Shown: in pieces, positions 24,119 to 31,399 of the stretch
Position numbering within the stretch: position 1 is the stretch's first letter
Layout of the letters: each line of letters opens with the position of its first letter
Assembly: GCA_016872645.1 (NCBI GenBank)
Contig: VGZH01000066.1
Span: forward strand, 1-33,107
DNA: 33,107 bases
From: Planctomycetota bacterium
GTDB lineage: Bacteria; Planctomycetota; Planctomycetia; Planctomycetales; Planctomycetaceae
Direction: 5' to 3'
The notes under the pieces: generated by a model
Seen by the model: the letters and a program-made list of their open reading frames with translations, nothing else
Told to the model about the DNA's origin: nothing
Database searches by the model: none
Position numbers and translations under genes: made by a program

Positions 24119-25585
24119 CTAGGCTTTCGGACCGACGGGTTCGTCGGGATTGTGGCAGATTTCGAGTTCCACCGCTTCGACGTTCAGCGTGCTGGAGTTC
24201 TCCATCGGGACGTCTTCAAAGACGGCCTTCGAGAGGATCACATCGACCGCTTTACGTTCGCGGATCTGAGCTTCAAGGTTTTCGATGACACCGGACTTCT
24301 TCATGCGAGCACGCAGGCGACGGACGTTTTCGCCACGAGACATCGCCATGTAGTGCAATTCGGCCTCGATGTCGTACTCGCTGACGTCGATGCTCTCCTG
24401 TGTGGCAATCTTATCAAGGATGAAGTGCTCTTTCATTGCTCGGCGAGTCATCGAGACTTGATGCTGCCGCAATTCGTTTTCGCGAGCGCGGATTTGGGGC
24501 TCGGTGTAGCCAGCCTGCTGCATTTCGAGGACTTCGCGGTACATCGCGTTCTCGACTTGCTTGAGCACGAGGTCTTCGGGCAATTCCCAAGTCGCCGACG
24601 CGGTGATCTTGTCGAGCACCTGCTTGCGAACCGCTTGCCGTTGGTCGTACTGAGTTTGCCGCTGCAGTGCTTGCTCGATTTCGAGACGCAGTTCGTCAAT
24701 CGTTTCGACCCCGACGCGCTGGAACAACGCACGGTTCAGTTCGGGCAATTTGACGCGATCGACTTCTTCGATCTTAAAGGTGGCCTGAACCTTCTCGCCA
24801 CGCATGGCGACGTTTTCGGCCTCTTTCGAAATCGTGATGGTTGTCTCGCGTGTGTCACCGGCTTTCGCGCCGGCGAGAAGTTTGTCGAAGTCCGTGATCT
24901 CGCCATCCTCGAATCGCAAGGTTGATCGGACACGGGCTGTGAAGTAGGCGTGCTCTTGCAGCGTGCCACCTTGGTACGCGAACGAGGCACAGATTTTGAC
25001 ACTGTCGCCAGGCTCGACCGCACCGTCCGAGGGGACCAGTTCGGCATATTGCTCGAGGAAGCGTTGCTGAGCTTCGTCGACGTCGGCAGCACCGGTCTCG
25101 CGAACGGGCCGCTTGATCGTGATTTGGTCGTAGGCCGGAAGATCGAACGCAGGACGCACTTCGACTTGGAATTCGTACTCGAAGTCGCCAACGTCGGGGA
25201 TCGTCAGGTTTTCGACGTCGAGATCCGGCTCGTTGATCGGTTCGATGTTCGTGTCTTGCGAGAGCTGCTCGAGGCTGCCGATCAGAACCTTCTGTTTGAT
25301 CTCGTCGTCGAGCTCGCGGCCGAAGCGTTTGGCGATGATGTCTTTCGGTGCCTTGCCCGGACGGAAGCCTGGTACGGCGGCCTTGGACTTCATTTCATCG
25401 AGCACGAAGTTCCGGATGTGCGCGATGTCGTCCTGCGGCACCTTCACTTTGACGTGCTTTTTGCAGGGGCCGATGTCTTTGACATCGACACCCAGGGTCA
25501 TCCGCCACCCAGGCGCGGCAGCGGGTTGCGATTCGGCGGCGGGGATGTCAACGGTGGTCGATTCTTGTTCTGCTACGGTACTCAC
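24119..25585 (-). CDS. tig: Trigger factor (ribosome-associated chaperone, FKBP-type PPIase)
   Basis: A 488-residue protein, slightly longer than the usual 430-450. The start is a GTG (25585) with GGAGG nine bases upstream; the upstream ATG at 25633 lies before the SD and is excluded. After a short Ala/Pro/Gln-rich head (STVAEQESTTVDIP) come the ribosome-binding domain with its signature GFRPGKAPKDII (about residues 75-90), the FKBP-like PPIase domain (about 180-270; GDSVKICASF, LLAGAKAGDTRETTI) and the long C-terminal substrate-binding arms (about 270-460, ELPEDLVLKQVENAMYREV, MSRGENVRRLRARM). It binds nascent chains at the ribosome exit tunnel. It follows tRNA-Gly on the same strand but after a terminator. 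Usual partners clpP/clpX are not next to it. Confidence 0.93.
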   Translation of the reverse strand: MSTVAEQESTTVDIPAAESQPAAAPGWRMTLGVDVKDIGPCKKHVKVKVPQDDIAHIRNFVLDEMKSKAAVPGFRPGKAPKDIIAKRFGRELDDEIKQKVLIGSLEQLSQDTNIEPINEPDLDVENLTIPDVGDFEYEFQVEVRPAFDLPAYDQITIKRPVRETGAADVDEAQQRFLEQYAELVPSDGAVEPGDSVKICASFAYQGGTLQEHAYFTARVRSTLRFEDGEITDFDKLLAGAKAGDTRETTITISKEAENVAMRGEKVQATFKIEEVDRVKLPELNRALFQRVGVETIDELRLEIEQALQRQTQYDQRQAVRKQVLDKITASATWELPEDLVLKQVENAMYREVLEMQQAGYTEPQIRARENELRQHQVSMTRRAMKEHFILDKIATQESIDVSEYDIEAELHYMAMSRGENVRRLRARMKKSGVIENLEAQIRERKAVDVILSKAVFEDVPMENSSTLNVEAVELEICHNPDEPVGPKA

Positions 25586-25635
25586 AAGGTGTTTCCTCCA
25601 AAGGAGCTGGAGCGGTTGCTCGACTGGCTCCAAAC

Positions 25636-25650
25636 GCGGGCGAGGCCCGC
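25636..25650 (-). other. Hairpin in the tig leader
   Basis: GCGGGC (25636-25641), loop GAG, GCCCGC (25645-25650) gives a perfect six-bp stem between the tRNA terminator and the tig SD. It may modulate tig mRNA but has no known match. Confidence 0.4.
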
Positions 25651-25654
25651 CAAC

Positions 25655-25682
25655 AAAAAAACTGGACCGTCAGCAGCCCAGT
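25655..25682 (-). terminator. Terminator after tRNA-Gly
   Basis: On the minus strand, ACTGG and CCAGT form a five-bp stem with an 18-base span and are followed directly by seven T residues (25655-25661 as A on the plus strand). It begins nine bases after the tRNA 3' end and would separate the tRNA transcript from tig. Confidence 0.55.
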
Positions 25683-25690
25683 TCGGGAAG

Positions 25691-25762
25691 AGCGGGAGAC
25701 GGGGATCGAACCCGCGACAACCACGTTGGCAACGTGGTGCTCTACCACTGAGCTACTCCCGC
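25691..25762 (-). tRNA. tRNA-Gly (anticodon GCC)
   Basis: A complete cloverleaf on the minus strand. Acceptor GCGGGAG pairs with CTCCCGC, the D-arm is GCTC...GAGC with GGTA in the loop, and the anticodon arm CCACG-TTGCCAA-CGTGG shows anticodon GCC. The T-arm is GCGGG-TTCGATC-CCCGT. The discriminator is T and CCA is not encoded (next bases CTTCCC), so CCA must be added after transcription. It lies upstream of tig with a terminator between. Confidence 0.95.
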
Positions 25763-25882
25763 AAGTTATGAGGGGAAACGATATAGCGGTCGGCGTCCTA
25801 ATGGGTCAAGGCACGCCGTCCAAAATGAGAGCACCACCATAGTTCGGGCGAGACTCACCCACGGCGAGGCTCTTTCGGTCGC

Positions 25883-27379
25883 TCATTCGGACTTCACACC
25901 CAGCAGAGATTCCAGTTCGCGGCGAACATCCCGCAGTTGAATCGTCTGAACTAAGACCCGCGTCGAACCGGCATCCTCCAGCATGTTTTTCCAGCCTTGT
26001 TGGCTTTGAGCCAGCACGACCACCATCGCTGTGCTCGAAGATTTTTTCCAACGCACCAGCTCTTGCAGGCCGTTGGAAAAGTCGTCCGAAACGGAGTCTG
26101 CCATCAACAACACCGCGTCGGTGGGACCGCTTCGCAGTCGAGTCATCCCGCGCTGCAGATCCGTCATCATCAGTACTCGGAAGCCGATCTTCGTCAAATA
26201 GTCTCGCAGCAAATCCTGATGCCTTGGTCGAGTTTCGATGCACAGGACCGTCTTCGGGCCGTTGTTGTTGTTGTTGTCCTCGCGCGGAATGCTTCCCAAT
26301 TCCTTGAACGCTTTGCGCGTGGCATGGACAACTTCGGTGGCAGACTGGAATCGCTCGTTCGGGTTGACCCGCATCAAATTGTCGACGATTTCGCTGAGCG
26401 CGGCGGGAACGTGGGGAGCGATCGAACGAAGCTGTCGGACATTCGTGTAGCGGCTGAGCTGTTTGCGTTCGCTGCGATCCTTTGTCGCAGGGTACGGAGG
26501 TGAGCCGGTGAGCAATTCGTAAACGGCACCCCCCAGGAAGAATAAATCGCTGCGTGGATCATCGTCCGGAGCGCCAGTTCCCTTTTCGAGCGTCGCGTAT
26601 TCCAGAGCAAGCAGATTGCCCTCGTCGGTGCCACTCTCGGTCGAGTTGAGGCTTGCCAAGCCGAAGTCCACCAATTTGGCGACGCGATCGGTGCTCATCA
26701 GCACGTTGGTCAATTTGAAGTCGCGATGCGTTATCCCCTTGGAGAGGGCGTATTCCAGCCCCTCGGCCATATCGAGCAGGCACTGAGCGGATTCGATGAG
26801 CGAGCATTGGCCACGAATCTTCAGGAATTCGCGGAGGTTACCCCCCTCGACAAATTCCATCGTCAGGAAGTGCTCGCCACGATCTTCGCCGACGTCGTAA
26901 ATCGGGACGATGTTCTTGTGTCGCAGTCGCTGGCAAATCTCTGCCTCGCGGTGGAACTGCTTAACGTAATTCGGATCGGAGGCCCACCGCTGCCGCAGCA
27001 CTTTGAGTCCGACCATTTTTCCATCGTCCAACGAACATGCGCGGAACACCCGGGCGAAACTTCCGGAGTTGTTTCGATACAGCAGCTTGTATCGGCCGAG
27101 GACAAGGCCGTCAGTCTCTCCTTTATGCAGCTTGCTCAACTGGTAAGTTGTCAAGAGGCCCTGACGTTCGAGCAGGTCTAGCAGTGGGCCGGGCTGGCGC
27201 CATACGCTCGCGACCTCGTCGACCGCGATTGCCAGCTGGTCGGGCGCGACCAACTCCAACTCCAGCAAGACGCGACGCAACTCATCGAGGCTCTGAAATG
27301 ACATCCGCCGACCGTTGACATTGCGAGCGTTACTAGGCACCAAGCGCTCAGGGATATGTTGGGCAATTTCAAGGGACAC
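25883..27379 (-). CDS. Ser/Thr protein kinase fused to a C-terminal receiver-like domain
   Basis: 498 residues from a GTG at 27379; an internal ATG (27304, MSFQSLDELRRV) is an equally good start and the true one is uncertain. After a short helical N-terminus (about 26-85) comes the kinase domain (about 95-355). The nucleotide loop is non-canonical: N104-S-G106-S-F-A109-R-V, with two of three glycines replaced. Catalytic residues are intact: K126 (GLKVL), HRD 218-220 followed by K222 and N225, and DFG 238-240. A linker with five consecutive Asn (369-373) leads to a CheY-like segment (about 376-495; KTVLCIETRPRHQDLLRDYL, DAVLLMADSV). The acidic pair is reduced to E382, the phospho-acceptor region reads MADSV, and the strand-5 lysine is not evident, so this receiver is probably not phosphorylated. 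Confidence 0.85.
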   Translation of the reverse strand: MSLEIAQHIPERLVPSNARNVNGRRMSFQSLDELRRVLLELELVAPDQLAIAVDEVASVWRQPGPLLDLLERQGLLTTYQLSKLHKGETDGLVLGRYKLLYRNNSGSFARVFRACSLDDGKMVGLKVLRQRWASDPNYVKQFHREAEICQRLRHKNIVPIYDVGEDRGEHFLTMEFVEGGNLREFLKIRGQCSLIESAQCLLDMAEGLEYALSKGITHRDFKLTNVLMSTDRVAKLVDFGLASLNSTESGTDEGNLLALEYATLEKGTGAPDDDPRSDLFFLGGAVYELLTGSPPYPATKDRSERKQLSRYTNVRQLRSIAPHVPAALSEIVDNLMRVNPNERFQSATEVVHATRKAFKELGSIPREDNNNNNGPKTVLCIETRPRHQDLLRDYLTKIGFRVLMMTDLQRGMTRLRSGPTDAVLLMADSVSDDFSNGLQELVRWKKSSSTAMVVVLAQSQQGWKNMLEDAGSTRVLVQTIQLRDVRRELESLLGVKSE

Positions 27380-27588
27380 GGCAGATCATCCAACTCAATT
27401 GCCGTGACGCAAAGATGCTAGGCCCGTCCGAAAGTAGACGCAAGCAGCCATCTCACCGACGATCCAAGTTCCGGGGAACTTCACAAGCCAATCGTTCGAT
27501 CGTGGGAATTATTCTTCAAAACTTAGTCTGTGACAGCGGGAATCCACTAGTGAACGTTCGCTCGTCGGAATCCGCACCACACTAAGTG

Positions 27589-28749
27589 TCACATTTTTCC
27601 GCATCGCAATTCCCCGTTTGCGATGGTGGCTCGGATATGAATTTCGTCGTCCGAATCACGCCAGTCGAACAGCACGAGATCAGCTCGTGAGCCGCGAGCC
27701 AGTCGCTGTTCTTCGACTTTCAAAGCCCGTGCGGTATTCCGGCTGGCCATGTTCCAGGCATCGTGCAGCGAGAGCCCAGCGGCTCGAATGGCGTAGGCGA
27801 CACAGGCGTTGGTCAGTTGAGCCGAACCCGCCAAATACTGCGGGTTCGCGGCGACGACGATTTTGCCTTCCGGCAGAATTTCGACGTCGCCCGATTCGAT
27901 CTGATATGGTCCCGGCGGACACCCCGCCAAGCCGGCGGAGTCGCAGGTGATGATCGTGTGCAGCGTCGATTTGGCACGCACCACCGATCGGATGACGCTG
28001 GCCGGCAGGTGATGCCCGTCGGTGATGATGCAAGCGAACAGCCGTTTGTCGCCGAGTTGTTCCCAGATGTAGTTCGGGTGCCGGCGGATCATCCCGTGCG
28101 CGCCGTTCCCTAAATGAGTGCTCAGGGTTGCTCCGGCGTCGATCGCCGCAGTGACTTGTTCGGGTGTTGCCCCAGTATGACCAATCGAAACGGTGACCCC
28201 GGAAGCAACCGCCTGGCGAATGAACTCGGCCGCGTTGCCGGTCTCCGGTGCGAGCGTCACGAGTCGAATGCGATTGCCGGAGATGTCCTGCAAACGGCGG
28301 AACTCGTCCCAGTTCGCGGGCCGCACTTGCGACAACGGATGCGCACCGCGAGGGCCGTCTTCAGGCGAGATGTGCGGTCCTTCCAGATGAATGCCAGGCA
28401 CCATCCTGTCGGCCCAAGGAGTTGACTCGCATGCTTCCCGGATCGCTTTGATGCCGGCCGCGAGTGCCTCAAAGCTGGCAGTGATCAGCGTCGGACACAT
28501 CCGAGTGATGCCGAACGCAAAGTGTGCTTCCAGGACATTCAGCACTTGCTCGGCCGTCAGTTTTGGATCGCAGAACCAAATCCCTTTGTGGCCGTTGATC
28601 TGCAAGTCGAACAGTCCCGGCGCGATCCACGGCCAGGCTGCAGCGTCTGCCTCTGGCCAAGCTGGTTCGACGCGGGCGATGCGTCCGGCTTCGATGGTCA
28701 CACAGATCGGTTCACCGTTGACATAACTTCTTCCGCGAAGTTCCAGCAT
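27589..28749 (-). CDS. nagA: N-acetylglucosamine-6-phosphate deacetylase
   Basis: A 386-residue amidohydrolase-fold enzyme that converts GlcNAc-6-P to GlcN-6-P in amino sugar use and peptidoglycan recycling. The start is the ATG at 28749 with GGGAA upstream; an in-frame TTG/GTG 40 bases earlier is possible. Motifs: PGLFDLQINGHKG (the Gln-x-Asn variant seen in E. coli NagA), E123 in HLEGPHIS, H191 in SIGHTGA, H212 in STHLGNGAHG, the substrate loop PNYIWEQLGDKRLFACIITDGHH, and D270 in ITCDSAGLAG. The metal and catalytic residues are complete. The C-terminus (GSRADLVLFDW) is typical. It is alone: no nagB, ptsG-type or regulatory gene is next to it, so GlcN-6-P must be handled elsewhere. It is divergent from the STAS gene. 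Confidence 0.9.
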   Translation of the reverse strand: MLELRGRSYVNGEPICVTIEAGRIARVEPAWPEADAAAWPWIAPGLFDLQINGHKGIWFCDPKLTAEQVLNVLEAHFAFGITRMCPTLITASFEALAAGIKAIREACESTPWADRMVPGIHLEGPHISPEDGPRGAHPLSQVRPANWDEFRRLQDISGNRIRLVTLAPETGNAAEFIRQAVASGVTVSIGHTGATPEQVTAAIDAGATLSTHLGNGAHGMIRRHPNYIWEQLGDKRLFACIITDGHHLPASVIRSVVRAKSTLHTIITCDSAGLAGCPPGPYQIESGDVEILPEGKIVVAANPQYLAGSAQLTNACVAYAIRAAGLSLHDAWNMASRNTARALKVEEQRLARGSRADLVLFDWRDSDDEIHIRATIANGELRCGKM

Positions 28750-29145
28750 TTCAAGGTTCCCGGAGTCATCACTGTGTTGGAGTTTCACCAAATGGTCGTC
28801 GGCTTTTGGACAGGTTCAGGAACGTGACCTACGTTTGGGCGGCCAGGGTGGAATGCCGCTGTGTCGGTCACGTGGATCGTAGGAATCGTGCACAATGAAC
28901 TGAAATCGTCATACCTTGTGGAACGCCGGCTGGCCAGCGTTGAGCACTGGCGCGGTCGATGTCGTCTTCCCGGCCGTCGTGTTACCGGGATTCTTGATCC
29001 TGTCGTGTATCGCAGTGTCGGTGGTAGCAGGCGGCCTGCTGTCCAATGTTGCGTGGAAGCACACGATCCATTGCGACCAGAAATCGCCATGTTGGCGGAA
29101 CCCTCTAAATTCTCAATGCGATAGACTCTGGCGGATTCGACAATC
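28750..29145. other. Gene-free divergent region between nagA and the STAS gene, with one palindrome
   Basis: About 396 bases carry promoters for both genes. A near-perfect 20-base palindrome lies at 28922-28941 (AACGC...GCGTT outer arms, GGC/GCC inner arms, one central mismatch). A short frame at 28861-29124 has no SD or family resemblance. Nothing else is recognised. Confidence 0.4.
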
Positions 29146-29454
29146 ATGGCGATCACCGCCGAAACCGTTGGCCGAGTCCTGGTCGCGCATACGCCCGAAG
29201 AGCTCAACGAAGAGAACGCTCGCGAGCGGATGAACGTTCTGGAACGACCAGTCTCGCAAGGGGCGGTCTGTGTCGTCGCGCAGATGGATCGGACCGAGTC
29301 ACTCGACAGCGCCGGCTTGACGGCTCTTCTCGACCTGCGAGACGAGTTGCGACAGCACAACGGCAATCTCAAGGTCTGCAACCTCTCCGAAACCGGTCAG
29401 AAGGTCTTCGAGGTGACTCGCTTGGACAATTACCTCGACACTTCGATTCGGTGA
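29146..29454 (+). CDS. STAS-domain protein (anti-sigma factor antagonist type)
   Basis: A 102-residue single STAS domain. The fold is visible as GRVLVAHTPEELNEENARERM, AVCVVAQMDRTESLDSAGLTALLDLRDEL and GNLKVCNLSETGQKVFEVTRLDNYL. The signature D-S-A-G carries S55, the residue phosphorylated by RsbW-type kinases in SpoIIAA/RsbV relatives. No RsbW-like kinase or PP2C phosphatase gene is next to it. It would sit in the cytoplasm and switch a sigma factor or other partner. It is divergent from nagA and is followed 44 bases later by a VanZ-like gene. The family call is firm; the partner is unknown. Confidence 0.85.
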   Translation: MAITAETVGRVLVAHTPEELNEENARERMNVLERPVSQGAVCVVAQMDRTESLDSAGLTALLDLRDELRQHNGNLKVCNLSETGQKVFEVTRLDNYLDTSIR

Positions 29455-29498
29455 TCGACGCGGTCGCCAGTTTCCTGAGCGCCGGATAACATGCCACG

Positions 29499-29897
29499 AT
29501 GGCATTTTTGGACGCGAAATCGCTACGAAGATGGAGCGGCGCAGCGCTGCTGATCTACCTGACCGCGCTGGTCGCCGGCACGCATCTGCCGCATCCCGAA
29601 GATCTGATTTCGATCGAAGGCAACGACAAGTGGTTGCATTTTGGCGCGTACTTCGGCTTGGCATTCCTGATGGCCACATGGTGGCAATCGTTTCGCGCGG
29701 TGACTCAGCGTGGCCTGCTGACAATCTGGAGCCTCGCGGGCATCACCGGTGTTGTCGATGAGCTGACACAAATGCTGCCGGGCATCAACCGCCACTGCGA
29801 ACTCGCCGATTGGCTGGCGGACGTTGTCGGAGCCGCCTGCGGCCTGCTGATCTGGATCGGACTCCGTCGAGTGTTCGATCGCCGCGACTTCCGCTAG
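29499..29897 (+). CDS. VanZ-like membrane protein
   Basis: A 132-residue VanZ-family protein with four predicted membrane segments: SGAALLIYLTALVAGT, WLHFGAYFGLAFLMATWW, LLTIWSLAGITGVVDEL and WLADVVGAACGLLIWIGL. The hallmark residues are DKWLHFGAYFGLAF and DELTQMLPGINRHCELADWLADVVGAA. VanZ-family proteins are linked to glycopeptide tolerance and to cell-envelope genes but their activity is not known. There is no van cluster here. The SD before the ATG is weak. It lies in the same direction as the STAS gene upstream and the two DUF1501 genes downstream. Confidence 0.85.
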   Translation: MAFLDAKSLRRWSGAALLIYLTALVAGTHLPHPEDLISIEGNDKWLHFGAYFGLAFLMATWWQSFRAVTQRGLLTIWSLAGITGVVDELTQMLPGINRHCELADWLADVVGAACGLLIWIGLRRVFDRRDFR

Positions 29898-29933
29898 TCT
29901 GTTGGCGAACAAACAGCCTCGACGGGTACGACC

Positions 29934-31376
29934 ATGACCCTTGCAAACTCTTCCAGCCTATTCACGCCGATCGCTCGGCGGCATTTCTTGCAAGACTGCG
30001 GTGTCGGCGTCGGAAAGATGGCGTTGGGCGGATTGCTGACCAGCGAACTGGCTCGCCGCGCGGTGGCTGCGGAAGCGAACCCACTCGCGCCGCGCAAGCC
30101 GCATTTCACCGGCAAGGCCAAGGCGGTCATCCACCTTTTCATGGCCGGCGCGCCGAGCCAACTCGACCTGTTCGACAACAAGCCGAAGCTCGCCGAATAC
30201 GAGGGCAAGCCGATTCCGCCCGAAGTCGTCGGCAATCAGCGGTATGCCTTCATTCGGCCCGACTCGAACTGCTTGGGGCCGCGATTCAAGTTCGCGAAGC
30301 ACGGCCAGTGCGGAGCCGAACTCTCGGAAGTGCTGCCGCATCTCGCGAAGATCGTGGACGACATTTGCTTGGTGAAGTCGGTGCGGACCGATCAGTTCAA
30401 TCACGCCCCGGCTCAGATCTTTTTCAACACCGGCTTCTCGCAGCCCGGCCGCCCGAGCCTCGGTTCGTGGGCGCTGTACGGACTCGGTGCCGAGACCAAC
30501 GATCTGCCGGCGTTCGTCGTCATGTCCACCGGAGCTGGCATCAGCGGCGGCGCGGCGAACTGGTCAAGCGGCTTTCTGCCGACTGTTTACACCGGCGTCC
30601 GTCTCCGCAATCAAGGCGATCCGATTTTGAACGTGTCGAGTCCGCCGGGCGTCGATGCCAGGTTGCAGCGCGATTCGCTCGACTTGATCAGCTCGCTGAA
30701 TCGCGCGCGGCTGGAGAAAGAAGGCGATCCTGAAATTGCGACACGCATCGCGTCCTACGAAATGGCGTTTCGCCTGCAATCGTCCGCTCCCGAGTTGATG
30801 GACTTGAAGTCCGAATCGGACGCGACGCTGAAAATGTATGGCTGCGATCCGGCTCAGCCGTCGTTCGCTCGCGCCTGCTTGTTGGCTCGACGGATGATCG
30901 AGCGGGGTGTGCGCTTCGTGAATATCTACAACGAAGGCTGGGACGCGCACTCGGACGTTGCCGGGAACTTGAAGAACAACTGCGGCAAGACCGATCAAGC
31001 CGCTGCCGCGCTGGTGACCGATCTCAAGCAACGTGGGTTGCTCAACGAAACGTTAGTGATTTGGGGCGGCGAGTTCGGTCGCACGCCAATGGTCGAAACG
31101 AATCCCGCACTCGGCCGCAGTCTCGGCCGCGATCATCACCCGCAGGCATACACGATGTGGCTCGCCGGCGGAGGCATCAAGCCCGGACTGACCTACGGAG
31201 CCACCGACGAACTCGGCTTCCACATCACCGAGAACCCTGTCCACGTCCACGACCTGCAAGCCACGATCCTGCACCTCCTTGGCCTCGACCACGAACGCCT
31301 CACCTTCCACCACGCCGGACGAGATTTCCGACTGACCGATGTGCATGGAAACGTGGTCACGAGCATCTTGGCCTGA
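29934..31376 (+). CDS. DUF1501 Tat-exported protein, first of a tandem pair
   Basis: 480 residues. The N-terminus reads FTPIARRHFLQDCGVGVGKMALGGL, a twin-arginine signal (ARRHFLQD), and the mature start is KAKAVIHLFMAGAPSQLDLFDNKPKL, the DUF1501 entry motif. Further hallmarks: FNHAPAQIFFNTG, GRPSLGSWALYGLG, RACLLARRMIERGVRFVNIYN, LVIWGGEFGRTP, LGRDHHPQAYTMWLAGGGI and the C-terminal FRLTDVHGNVV. It shares most of these motifs with the next gene, so the two are paralogues. They have no PSD1 (DUF1549/1553) partner in view, which is the usual companion. No clear SD is seen at the ATG. Putative metal-dependent hydrolase; substrate unknown. Confidence 0.9.
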   Translation: MTLANSSSLFTPIARRHFLQDCGVGVGKMALGGLLTSELARRAVAAEANPLAPRKPHFTGKAKAVIHLFMAGAPSQLDLFDNKPKLAEYEGKPIPPEVVGNQRYAFIRPDSNCLGPRFKFAKHGQCGAELSEVLPHLAKIVDDICLVKSVRTDQFNHAPAQIFFNTGFSQPGRPSLGSWALYGLGAETNDLPAFVVMSTGAGISGGAANWSSGFLPTVYTGVRLRNQGDPILNVSSPPGVDARLQRDSLDLISSLNRARLEKEGDPEIATRIASYEMAFRLQSSAPELMDLKSESDATLKMYGCDPAQPSFARACLLARRMIERGVRFVNIYNEGWDAHSDVAGNLKNNCGKTDQAAAALVTDLKQRGLLNETLVIWGGEFGRTPMVETNPALGRSLGRDHHPQAYTMWLAGGGIKPGLTYGATDELGFHITENPVHVHDLQATILHLLGLDHERLTFHHAGRDFRLTDVHGNVVTSILA

Positions 31377-31399
31377 ATGACGGAGAAAGCGACAGCGAC

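Noticed and set aside
24107-24925. A 272-codon plus-strand frame
   Set aside because: Antisense to tig; the minus strand matches trigger factor along its length.
28861-29124. An 87-codon plus-strand frame before the STAS gene
   Set aside because: No SD, no family resemblance, and it overlaps the divergent promoter region and palindrome.
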